From the NCBI RefSeq assembly GCF_002082565.1, contig NZ_CP020562.1, forward strand, positions 3,472,001 through 3,536,000: 64,000 nt of DNA, in the 5' to 3' direction. Position numbers and translations under genes: made by a program. The notes beneath the pieces were generated by a model. That model saw only the letters and a list, made by a program, of their open reading frames with translations, was not told the origin of the DNA and made no database searches. This document shows positions 40,318-49,463 of the stretch, piece by piece (the first letter of the stretch is position 1; every line of letters begins with the position of its first letter). Origin of the DNA: Halomonas sp. GT. GTDB lineage: Bacteria; Pseudomonadota; Gammaproteobacteria; Pseudomonadales; Halomonadaceae.

Positions 40318-41913
40318 TCAGCCTGCAAACGAGGCGTACATAATCACTACCAGCACCACAAGTACAATGCCGGTTGGCACAGCGCCCTTCCAAGGAGTGA
40401 GATCGACATCGCCCGAATCTTCTTGCACCCAGGCGGTGGCGCGGGGATGCAACTTACCAATGATCAGCATCACGGCAACCAACAGCACGAACACAGCGGC
40501 GACAAAGTGGAACTCATGCATTACCATCGGCAGCTTGTTAAACGGCGGAACAAAGTAGCCTGCTGCGATCAGCAAACACCCCCCTACCAACGCTATTTTA
40601 GCCGCCATGGGAGGCACGCGTTTCGTTAGAAGCCCCACCAGAACAACCGCTAAAATAGGGATAAAGTAAATCGCGTTCATCTTCTGCAGATAGCCAAATA
40701 GACTATCCTGGCCTGCCAACAGTGGCGCAATAATCATGGTCGTTACGGCCATGATCCAGCCAAACACCTTGCCTGATTTCACGACCTCTTCTTCAGTGGC
40801 ATCTTTTTTAAGCACACCTTTATAAATGCCCAAACTGAAAATCGTGGTGGTGCTGTTTAGCGCCGAGTTAAACGAGGAGAGAATCGCCCCAACCATCACC
40901 GCAGCAAAAAAACCTGTTAGGTACGGCGGCAGCACGTTAAATACCAAGTGACCATACGCTTCGTCCGCGCGAATGCCTTGGTCGGCGTAAAGATGGTAAG
41001 CAATGATCCCCGGCAGCACCAGATAGAGCGGACCTAACAGTTTAAAGAAACCGGTCAGCAACACGCCTTTCTGACCTTCTGCAAGGTTTTTAGCCGCAAA
41101 CGTACGTTGAATAATTTGCTGATTCGTTGTCCAGTAAAACAGGTGTAGTAACAGGACGCCGGTAAAAATAGTCGAGAATGGTACTTGCTGGTCAGGGCCA
41201 CCTACCGAGTTAAATTTACTCGGGTCACTCTCTTTAAGAATGCTCCAGCCTTCCATAATGCCGCTGCCATTGCTCACTGCCTGAAGGCCGAAATAAACGA
41301 TGACAAAGCCGCCGATCAATAGACCGACGCCATTCAATGTATCTGAGACCGCCACCGTACGCAGGCCACCAAACAGCGCATAGACGGCGCCAATGATACC
41401 AACCGTCCAGACAGTGGCCCACAGCAGCACTGCACTCGACTCAATGCCAGTAAGCCCTTGAAGATCAAGCATGCCCTGTAAACCAATAGCCCCTGAATAG
41501 AGAATGATAGGCAACAGCACGACGGCGTAAGCAATCAAAAAAATTACGTTGGCAATCAGCTGAGTACCGTTATCAAAACGGATTGCTAACAGCTGTGGAA
41601 GGGTTGCGATCCCACTTTTAAGAAAGCGCGGTAGGAAAAACAGGGCTAGTGCTACCAGAGCAATTACCGCAATCACTTCCCAGGCCATAACACTCAAACC
41701 ATCGGTAAATGCAGAACCGTTTAGCCCAACCATCTGCTCGGTTGAGAGATTGGTCATCAGCATTGAGGCGGCAATGAGTGGAAAGGTTAGTGTCCTTCCG
41801 GCCAAAAAATAGCCACTCGTGCTTCGGTGATCATCTTTGCGCGTGATGCGCCACGTAACAAAGGCCACCAGGCCTGTAAAAAAGATAAACGATGCCAGCG
41901 TTAGGGCATGCAT
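40318..41913 (-). CDS. Sodium:solute symporter (SSS family)
   Basis: A 531-residue transporter with about 14 helices of the SSS/SglT type. '[20 protein letters not shown]' at the N-terminus and '[19 protein letters not shown]' in helix 8 carry sodium-site positions of the family. '[20 protein letters not shown]' is another conserved block. It resembles sugar/sodium symporters (YidK/SglT branch), but the substrate cannot be fixed. It stands alone on the minus strand. Confidence 0.87.
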   Translation of the reverse strand: MHALTLASFIFFTGLVAFVTWRITRKDDHRSTSGYFLAGRTLTFPLIAASMLMTNLSTEQMVGLNGSAFTDGLSVMAWEVIAVIALVALALFFLPRFLKSGIATLPQLLAIRFDNGTQLIANVIFLIAYAVVLLPIILYSGAIGLQGMLDLQGLTGIESSAVLLWATVWTVGIIGAVYALFGGLRTVAVSDTLNGVGLLIGGFVIVYFGLQAVSNGSGIMEGWSILKESDPSKFNSVGGPDQQVPFSTIFTGVLLLHLFYWTTNQQIIQRTFAAKNLAEGQKGVLLTGFFKLLGPLYLVLPGIIAYHLYADQGIRADEAYGHLVFNVLPPYLTGFFAAVMVGAILSSFNSALNSTTTIFSLGIYKGVLKKDATEEEVVKSGKVFGWIMAVTTMIIAPLLAGQDSLFGYLQKMNAIYFIPILAVVLVGLLTKRVPPMAAKIALVGGCLLIAAGYFVPPFNKLPMVMHEFHFVAAVFVLLVAVMLIIGKLHPRATAWVQEDSGDVDLTPWKGAVPTGIVLVVLVVIMYASFAG

Positions 41914-42404
41914 GGGAAGGTCCTTGGGAGTAGTCGCTTATCGGCAGGCGACGCAGTGAATGTAGGTAAAATTACCAATATGCGCGGGCATTCTAAGGAG
42001 ATGAATCGATTCAACTATTATTCTTTAGTAGCAACAAAGAATAAATGAGAAGGTTTTTTACTACTCATGTGGCTTTTTTACAAGGCGTTAATGAAGCTGG
42101 TCTCTATGGTAGTCGAGGCTAATTCACACGAACCAAGCCACTCAGTCCACGCCAGTCTGTCCATGTCACAATGCTGTTGCCTTGGCGACCACGAAAATTT
42201 GATTCCATCGAATAGTGCAGCCTCTTTTCCACATTATTTGCCTGTCGCGTGGTATAGCGTTAATGAGAAAACTGGACAGCCTTCATAAAAGCCGCTGAAA
42301 TCGTCCTATAAGATGTGACTAGTAACGTTATTTAACGCTAGACAATCAGCGCTAATACTTTCCTACTTACTAGCATCAACAGTTAACTTGGAGCAGAAGC
42401 GATA
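41914..42404. other. Intergenic region before the chemosensory operon
   Basis: About 490 bases between the divergent symporter and MCP genes. TATAAG at 42307-42312 is a possible -10 for the MCP gene, without a good -35. No sigma-28 promoter is seen. A 73-codon frame at 42067-42288 has no ribosome-binding site and no recognisable features, and I do not call it. Confidence 0.5.
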
Positions 42405-44432
42405 ATGACAGCGCGTTGGAAATCCTTGCCATTACGGTTACGACTGTTTATCTCGTTTGGAACGGTATTGGCACTGGCTATGTTGCTAGCGCTTTATCTA
42501 CAGGCCCGCTCACATAGCCAGGCGCGCCTGGAAAACCTGCTAAACGAAGAGCTGCCTACGCAAGTAGAGGGCCTTGCCACCCGCCTAACGCTTAGGCTGA
42601 GCCCAGCGCTAGCGTTGTCAGAAAGCCTAGCCGACAGCTACTTCATTGAGCAGTGGGTGCGCGACGGACTACCAGACACCGACCAGCCGGACATCATGCG
42701 CTATTTGTCTCGTTTGATGGCACAGCTCGACACCGAACTATTGTTTATCGCGGCTCAATATCAAGGACGTGGCTACTACTTTCAGTACCGCGATGGAGAG
42801 TTTCTAGAACGTACGTTACAAGCGCCTGGCGGCGATGATGACTGGTACTATCAGTTTACCGACAGCGATACTGCTTATAATCTAAACCTAGACAGCGATA
42901 CGTTTTCACCAGAAGAAGCGTTTGTCTTTTTAAATTTCCGTAGTCGTGAACAAGCACTCAATGGCCGCCCTCTTATTGTTGCTGGTGCGGGGCTAGATCT
43001 TTCTCGATTGGCGCAGCTAATTGAAGACTTTCGGCTAGGCGAAACCGGCCGCGCCGCCTTGTTAAATGCGGAAGGTGAGCTACTTATTCGCAGTGACGAG
43101 ACGTCACTAGCAGCTCTTCAAAGCCAAGAAGCAACCAACCTACTGCAAGATGAACACGAACTTCGTGTACACGAAGTGCAACGTGATAATCACACCTTTT
43201 TAGTCTCCACCCGTTGGTTACCCGAGCTACAACGCTACTTGATGATTGAAGTTTCTAAAGAGGAGTATCTAAGCTCCATCAGAGAACGCTTTTTGGCATC
43301 GACGGGCTTCGGGCTTTTGATCCTTTTAGGTGGGCTAATTATTTTATACCCACTTACTGGCAGCTTAATTCGCCCCCTAACTCGCCTTCAACGCCAGCTT
43401 AAAGAGATTACCAATAGCCTAGATTTATCCCGCCGTGTCAACACAGATGATCAGGCTGAAATTGGCGATTTAGCAAATCAGACTAACGAGCTGCTAGCGC
43501 GCTTGTCTCGTACCATTATGGCGGTTTCCAACAATGCACTGGCACTGACTCAAGTGGCCGATCGCTTAGCGCAAACAGCGGGGTTATCGGGCATTCAAGG
43601 CGGAGACATTAGTCATGAAGCGAACCAGACGATGGCCGCCGCCGTAGAGGAAATGGCTTCGTCAGTCGCGGAGATCACCTCGACTATGGAGGAGCTTTCA
43701 ACCTCATCCACACAAATCGCTGACCATTCGCAATCCGTGGTAGAGGTTGCTAATCAAACGCTGGAACGCAGCCGTAAGGGCAGCACAGCGATGCAACTGC
43801 TACAGTCAAAGATGCAAGATATTCGCAGCGACAGCGAGCAGAGCTTGACAGAAATCATGGCACTGGGCGCTAAGTCTAAACAAATCAGCAAAGTCATGGA
43901 GCTGATTAACACCCTTGCTGCGCAAACCAAACTGATTGCCTTTAATGCCGCATTAGAAGCATCAAGTGCAGGCGAGTCAGGTCGCCGTTTCTCCGTGGTT
44001 GCAAACGAAATACGTCGCTTGGCGGATAGTGTTACTGACTCAACCCAAGAGATAGAAGGCCACACCGAAGAAATTCAAAATGCGATAAATCGCTTAGTTG
44101 TCGCCTCTGAAAAGGGAGCATCATCGATAGAGAAAGGCGTTGAGGTCAGTATTAATACCGCTCAGGACCTCGATGCACTACTCAAAGCGGCGAGCCAAAC
44201 CAGTAGCGCAGCGCAGCAGATATCACTGTCAACTCAACAGCAGAAAACTGCAAGCAATCAGGTCGTTATTGCTCTACGCGATATCGATACAGCCAGTTCG
44301 CGTAATGCACAGTCAGTACGCAGTATTACCGAGATCAGCCAAGACATGATCAACATGTCAGCAGAGTTAAATGCACTGGTGCAGGAGTTTACACTGGCTC
44401 AACAGGATTCAAACCACCAACGCCCTTCGTGA
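42405..44432 (+). CDS. Methyl-accepting chemotaxis protein (chemoreceptor)
   Basis: A 675-residue transmembrane receptor. TM1 is about residues 13-31. A large periplasmic sensor (about 32-295) of probable double-Cache type follows, then TM2 (about 300-320), HAMP (about 320-375) and a coiled-coil signalling domain. The tip reads '[20 protein letters not shown]' instead of the usual '[20 protein letters not shown]', then '[16 protein letters not shown]', so it belongs to a divergent receptor group. ATG 42405 follows GGAG-like bases. It is the first gene of a chemosensory operon and likely the sole input for it. Confidence 0.9.
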   Translation: [675 protein letters not shown]

Positions 44433-44442
44433 GGACGCTGCG

Positions 44443-45513
44443 ATGAGTGCAATTCGGGTAGTGATGGCGGACGACAGCCAACTAGCACGTGATGTGCTGC
44501 GCGACATCCTCACCCGCGATGGCGACATTGAGATTGTTGGTGAAGCCAGCAACGGGCGAGAGGCGGTGGAACTTGCCCGCCGCTTATCGCCGCAGTTGAT
44601 CACAATGGATCTGAATATGCCGGTCATGGACGGCCTCAGCGCCATTGAAGAAATTATGCATACCAAAGGGGTTCCTATCCTGGTGGTAAGCGATCGCTCT
44701 GATGCCGAAACAGCTTACCGAGCGCTCGACGTTGGCGCGCTAGAAGTGATGCCAAAGCCGACCCTTGATGATGAAGACGCACAACGACTACTCGCGCGTG
44801 TTCGGCTTCTTTCGGGAGTTGCTGTTATTACCCGCCTACGGCGCCGATCAACATCAGCCATGCCCGTTGCACCGGTAAACGCGTCATCTGTTTACCATCA
44901 TAATATGCCGAAAACTTTCCAGCGCATCATCGCCATTGCTTGCTCTACCGGCGGGCCGCAGGCACTCGCCCATTTGCTTAGCAAGCTGCCGGCTAGCTTT
45001 CCCGCACCCGTAGTGATTGCCCAGCATATCAGCCATGGCTTCATTGAAGGCATGGCGCACTGGCTGACATCGCTTTGTTCAATGCCGGTTCGCGTTGCCC
45101 AACACGGTGAACCGCTTAAGCCAGGCTTTATTTATTTATCGCCCTCAGAAAGCAACTTACATGTCACGCCGTATCACCGCCTGCAACTACAGCAAAGCCC
45201 AGATAATTCGCTTTATCACCCCAGCTGCGATGCACTGTTAACAAGCGTCGCGAATGTCTATGGCCCAGAGGCTATTGGGGTGATTTTAACGGGCATGGGC
45301 CGTGATGGCGTTAGCGGCATGCGCGCTATTCATTTATCGGGAGGCTGCACCTTTGCCCAAGACGAAGCCAGCTCGGTTATTTACGGCATGAACCAAGAAG
45401 CGGTTAGTGCTGGTGTTATCCAGCATGTTGTTTCCCTTGATGAGCTTCCTGACAGACTCATTCGCGAGACCAGTGGGCAACAACGGCTGTCTACCTGGAC
45501 GAAACCGCTATGA
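44443..45513 (+). CDS. cheB: Chemoreceptor glutamate methylesterase CheB
   Basis: A 356-residue protein: an N-terminal receiver with phospho-Asp in 'ITMDLNMPVMDG' (about residue 57), then the methylesterase domain with catalytic Ser in 'ACSTGGPQAL', His in 'AQHISHGFIEGMAHWL' and Asp in 'LTGMGRDGVSGM'. It demethylates or deamidates the receptor for adaptation, like WspF in Wsp systems. ATG 44443 follows GAGG, 10 bases after the receptor stop. It overlaps cheR by four bases. Confidence 0.92.
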   Translation: MSAIRVVMADDSQLARDVLRDILTRDGDIEIVGEASNGREAVELARRLSPQLITMDLNMPVMDGLSAIEEIMHTKGVPILVVSDRSDAETAYRALDVGALEVMPKPTLDDEDAQRLLARVRLLSGVAVITRLRRRSTSAMPVAPVNASSVYHHNMPKTFQRIIAIACSTGGPQALAHLLSKLPASFPAPVVIAQHISHGFIEGMAHWLTSLCSMPVRVAQHGEPLKPGFIYLSPSESNLHVTPYHRLQLQQSPDNSLYHPSCDALLTSVANVYGPEAIGVILTGMGRDGVSGMRAIHLSGGCTFAQDEASSVIYGMNQEAVSAGVIQHVVSLDELPDRLIRETSGQQRLSTWTKPL

Positions 45514-46862
45514 GTTCGCTGACGCCCTTCAAGAACCTGGTGCACCGCCGCTGCGGTTTGCACTTAGAGGGCCTCGCTGAAGCCCGCCTCGTTAAAGCAG
45601 TTGAGGCACTTCAAACAGACACCGATATTAGCGACACCTCGAAGCTCATTGCACAACTAGAGCAAAACGAAGCGATGTTTGATCGCTTTATCAGTCAGTT
45701 AACGGTAAACGAAACCTACTTCTACCGGGAGCCCGAAGCACTCCACTGGTTAGCCGATACCTACCTCCCTCGGCGGCTGGCTGAAAAAGGTAAACCATTG
45801 GCTATTTTCAGCGCTGGGTGTTCTTCAGGCGAAGAGCCTTACAGTGTTGCTATTGCGCTGCTTGAGCGCTACGGAGAGCGTGCCAAGCAACTCTTTCATA
45901 TTACGGGAGGAGACGTTGATCAGCAGGTTCTTAGTAAAGCTCAAAAAGGCATTTACAGCGGCATGTCGTTTCGGGCACTGAACCCTGCGCTTAAGCACCG
46001 CTATTTTCGCCCAGAGGGCAGACGCTTCAAAATAGATGAGGCGCTCCGTCAGTGGGTCACCTTTTGCTCATTTAACGTATTACAGCCAGACGCTGACAAG
46101 CTTGGCCCCTTCGACGTGATCTTATTTCGCAACGTATCGATCTATTTTGACGAAGCGACCCGACGCGATATACAACGCCACCTGAAGCAACTGATGGAAC
46201 CACACGGGGTTTTGATGTGCGGTGTCACGGAAACATTAGGCAACGACCTGGGCATTTTGGAATTACAGCAGGCCCAAGGGGTGTTTTTTTTCCAAGAGAG
46301 CACGCTGCCCAGTGCCTTACCTGCCAATGATGAGCCACCTTATCGCGACGATCCGTTGCCAGACCCACCGGTGGTGTCAGAGACGCCTCCACAACCACCT
46401 GAGAACGACCCCGAGCATAAGCCGATGGCATCCTTTAATGAGGCTTTGCAGGAGGCACATCATTTACTGAACCAGAACGCATTTTTAGAAGCCGCCACGC
46501 TACTTTCTGACCTTTTAGCACAGCAGCCCTGGAGTGTGGATGCGTTACTACTGGCTGGGTTAGTCGCTCGTTGGCAGCAGAACTTTGCTGATGCTTACGA
46601 CTACTTTAAGCGAGCCATTTACGTTGCACCTGAATGCTGGCCAGCTCACTTTTTTCAAGCCGAGCTTTTTCGACTAGGCGAGCTTAGCGATGCTCCCGGA
46701 CAACGAAAGCGTGGCTATGCAGCGGTTATTCGCCTACTGGACGTGTCAAAACAGGCGGATGGTGGATTGAGTGTCATTGCACCGCCTATTCCTCCGGGGG
46801 ATGCCTACTTTTTGGCAACTCGCTACCTTGGTGCACAAGCAGCGACACAGGGAGTGGGTTAA
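45510..46862 (+). CDS. cheR: Chemoreceptor methyltransferase CheR with C-terminal TPR-like domain
   Basis: A 450-residue protein. The CheR domain (about 1-270) has 'LTVNETYFYREPEAL' and the SAM-binding 'FSAGCSSGEEPYSVAIALL'. A Pro-rich linker and a TPR-like helical tail (about 310-440: 'LLAGLVARWQQNFADAYDYF') follow. CheR-TPR proteins are typical of alternative-function chemosensory systems such as WspC. The stop of cheB overlaps its start, and its stop overlaps the cheA start by one base. Confidence 0.9.
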   Translation: MSSLTPFKNLVHRRCGLHLEGLAEARLVKAVEALQTDTDISDTSKLIAQLEQNEAMFDRFISQLTVNETYFYREPEALHWLADTYLPRRLAEKGKPLAIFSAGCSSGEEPYSVAIALLERYGERAKQLFHITGGDVDQQVLSKAQKGIYSGMSFRALNPALKHRYFRPEGRRFKIDEALRQWVTFCSFNVLQPDADKLGPFDVILFRNVSIYFDEATRRDIQRHLKQLMEPHGVLMCGVTETLGNDLGILELQQAQGVFFFQESTLPSALPANDEPPYRDDPLPDPPVVSETPPQPPENDPEHKPMASFNEALQEAHHLLNQNAFLEAATLLSDLLAQQPWSVDALLLAGLVARWQQNFADAYDYFKRAIYVAPECWPAHFFQAELFRLGELSDAPGQRKRGYAAVIRLLDVSKQADGGLSVIAPPIPPGDAYFLATRYLGAQAATQGVG

Positions 46863-49027
46863 TGGCACTGGATATTAAACGCTTTATTCAGCGCTTTATT
46901 GAAGAAGCGTCAGACCACTTGCCCCGTTTAAGGGAAGGTATTGAAGCGCTAGAACAAGGCGATACCCATCAAGAACGCATCAATGAGCTGTTTCGTGCGG
47001 CCCATACGCTGAAAGGCTCTTCGCGCATGCTGAAGCTTACGCCTATTACAGCGATCGCTCACAGCACTGAAGAGCTGTTAAGCGCACTACGCGACGGAAC
47101 ACAAACCGCCTCGCCTGATGTTACATGCCTTCTTAACCAGGCCACCGACGCACTGTCTGATCGGGTTAACCAACTTGCTCAGGGTGCTTCTCCAGCAGAG
47201 CTAGCAGAAGCCGATCATCAGCTTTGCCAAGCCATGGAAAACGCCGCCGTGGGAAAACTGTCGACCTCTTCTCCTCCTGTAACGGTAGTACCCCATAACG
47301 ATACTGCTAAGAACGATAAAACAGAGAACGATGACGCTGGGATTGTATCCCCCTACGCCGCACTGCCTACAACGAAAAGCGCCACGCTTCCGGCTCAGGA
47401 ACTACGCTTAACCGACACGGTGCGGGTGCGTCTTGACCGCCTAGATGACGTCATTCGCCTGATGGGGGAAGTGTTATCAGGGCACCATCATCTTCATTCT
47501 CTGGTAGAGCAAGCACGGAGTCTAAGCACGTCGTTACCCAAAGATCAGCAGGCACCCTTTAACGCCTTTAGTCGCGAGTTGAAGGACAGCGTTCTCTCCC
47601 ATGACGGCCTTATGAGCGATCTCCATGACCGCGCCTTGCAGATGCGCATGCTGCCGCTGAGCGTAGTGTTTGATCCCTTATCCCAAATGGCCAGAGACCT
47701 TGCCCATTCGCTAGACAAACAGGTTCATTGCCGTGTTCACGGCAGTGAGATTGAGCTTGACCGACAGATGATAGATCGCCTGTCGGATCCGCTAATTCAT
47801 CTACTGCGAAATGCGTTAGATCACGGTTTAGAAACACCTGATGAACGTCAAGCAGCAGGCAAGCCTATACGGGGGCAATTATCACTAGAGGCATGGCAAG
47901 ACGGCAGTTGGGTAGTCATTGAAATGCGCGATGACGGCACGGGTATTTCCCTAGAAGCGGTACGGCGTAAGGCGCTCTCCAAGCAACTGCTCAGCGAAGA
48001 ACAATTGCTTGCCCTAACCGAACAGGAAACCTTAGAACTTATTTTCCTGCCCGGCTTCTCAACGAAACCTTTGATTACCGATTTTTCAGGCCGTGGCGTG
48101 GGGATGGATGTCGTCAAACGCACGGTCATTGATGAACTCAACGGTGATTTACGCCTTTCCAGCCATTCCGGCAAAGGCACTTGCTTTACCCTGCGCCTGC
48201 CTTTATCGCTGGCTATGATGCGTGTTCTCTTAATAAACGTGGGCGCTGTCACATTAGGTGTAACAGCGCCTTATGTGTCAGAGCTTGTAGAGCATGCATC
48301 AACGAACTTTATTGATGCTGCTGGGCAAAAAACACTGATTCTGCGTAACGAGTTCGTGCCAGTCGTATCCCTGGCGGAATTATTAGACCTGCCCTATACG
48401 CCCACTGAGTCCGGCAATCTACTGTTACTTGTCGTACATCAACGTCATCAAAAGCTTGCGCTCATTATTGATGCCTTGGTAGATGAGCGTGACATGGTGA
48501 TTAAACCTTTGCCCACGCATTTACGCCATTTGCCACTGGTTTCTGGCATGGTCACTCTGGGGCGCAGTACGCTGGTTAGCCTTTTGCACGTACCGACGTT
48601 ACTGGAACATTCACGTCGATATGCACCCAAAGTGCTAACTAAAACGGATCAACCGCCCCAAGCACATCGAATACTTGTTGTTGATGACTCACTGAACACC
48701 CGTGAAATTGAAAAAGATGTATTAGAAGCTTGGGGATATCAGGTCACCTTGGCAGAAAATGGCCGTGATGGTCTGAATAAAGCCTTAGCTGACTCGTTTG
48801 ATGCAGTGCTCACCGATGTTGAAATGCCTGTTATGGATGGCTTTGCGCTCACTGCAAGTCTGCGAGAAAATGAGATTTATCGTTATAAGCCAATTATTAT
48901 TATCACATCACGAGAGAAAGAAGCGGACCGTCGGCGCGGCATTGAAGTAGGCGCCGATGCGTATATTGTCAAAGGCAGCTTTGATCAGAATAATTTAGTG
49001 GATACGCTAAAAGCGCTACTCGGCTGA
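46862..49027 (+). CDS. cheA: Hybrid chemotaxis histidine kinase CheA with C-terminal receiver
   Basis: A 721-residue hybrid kinase. P1/Hpt carries phospho-His H48 in 'AAHTLKGSSRML'. A flexible linker leads to the dimerisation and ATPase domains ('LIHLLRNALDHGLETP', 'MRDDGTGISLEAVRRKAL', 'FSGRGVGMDVVKRTV'). A CheW-like P5 domain follows, then a C-terminal receiver with Asp in 'VLTDVEMPVMDG'. The CheA-REC layout equals WspE-type kinases. The only other receivers in the operon are the single-domain protein and the diguanylate cyclase, which are its likely targets. Confidence 0.93.
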   Translation: MALDIKRFIQRFIEEASDHLPRLREGIEALEQGDTHQERINELFRAAHTLKGSSRMLKLTPITAIAHSTEELLSALRDGTQTASPDVTCLLNQATDALSDRVNQLAQGASPAELAEADHQLCQAMENAAVGKLSTSSPPVTVVPHNDTAKNDKTENDDAGIVSPYAALPTTKSATLPAQELRLTDTVRVRLDRLDDVIRLMGEVLSGHHHLHSLVEQARSLSTSLPKDQQAPFNAFSRELKDSVLSHDGLMSDLHDRALQMRMLPLSVVFDPLSQMARDLAHSLDKQVHCRVHGSEIELDRQMIDRLSDPLIHLLRNALDHGLETPDERQAAGKPIRGQLSLEAWQDGSWVVIEMRDDGTGISLEAVRRKALSKQLLSEEQLLALTEQETLELIFLPGFSTKPLITDFSGRGVGMDVVKRTVIDELNGDLRLSSHSGKGTCFTLRLPLSLAMMRVLLINVGAVTLGVTAPYVSELVEHASTNFIDAAGQKTLILRNEFVPVVSLAELLDLPYTPTESGNLLLLVVHQRHQKLALIIDALVDERDMVIKPLPTHLRHLPLVSGMVTLGRSTLVSLLHVPTLLEHSRRYAPKVLTKTDQPPQAHRILVVDDSLNTREIEKDVLEAWGYQVTLAENGRDGLNKALADSFDAVLTDVEMPVMDGFALTASLRENEIYRYKPIIIITSREKEADRRRGIEVGADAYIVKGSFDQNNLVDTLKALLG

Positions 49028-49052
49028 GCACGCGCCATGACGGAGATTAATC

Positions 49053-49409
49053 ATGCAAATATTGGTCGTAGATGACGACCCGTTGGCCTGCGAAATGACA
49101 GCAACGCTGTTAGAGTTCCAGGGCTATACAACGGTCATGGCCAATGATGCCATGGAGGCCACACAGCAGTTGGATAGCTTGGACACTATCGGGCTTATTG
49201 TTAGCGACATGCATATGCCGCTCATTAATGGGATCGAATTCTTGAAAATGCTGCGTGAACAAGGTGTTACCTTGCCATTTATATTGCTCACTGGCGATTC
49301 CCCTGACTCAACCCTTATGCAGACGCCTGGCTTAAACGCCTGCCTGCAAAAAGATGCGGAGCTAGAGTCCACGTTAGGCAATGCCGTGACTCAAGCGCTC
49401 AATGGTTGA
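49053..49409 (+). CDS. Single-domain response regulator (CheY-like)
   Basis: A 118-residue receiver. The acidic pocket is 'VVDDDP', phospho-Asp D52 sits in 'VSDMHMPLINGIEF', the Thr is in 'ILLTGDS' and the Lys in 'LQKDAE'. The C-terminal face is short and the Lys loop lacks the usual KP step, so it may be a phosphate sink or a specialised partner rather than a flagellar-motor CheY. It sits between cheA and the diguanylate cyclase. Confidence 0.87.
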   Translation: MQILVVDDDPLACEMTATLLEFQGYTTVMANDAMEATQQLDSLDTIGLIVSDMHMPLINGIEFLKMLREQGVTLPFILLTGDSPDSTLMQTPGLNACLQKDAELESTLGNAVTQALNG

Positions 49410-49463
49410 ACGTTTGTCATTCGCTTTACAGCGCATCGTTCGCCCACATGAACAGGTAGTCTG

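Noticed and set aside
42067..42288. 73-codon plus-strand frame before the chemosensory operon
   Set aside because: No ribosome-binding site and no recognisable or membrane features; it looks like a chance open frame in a promoter region.
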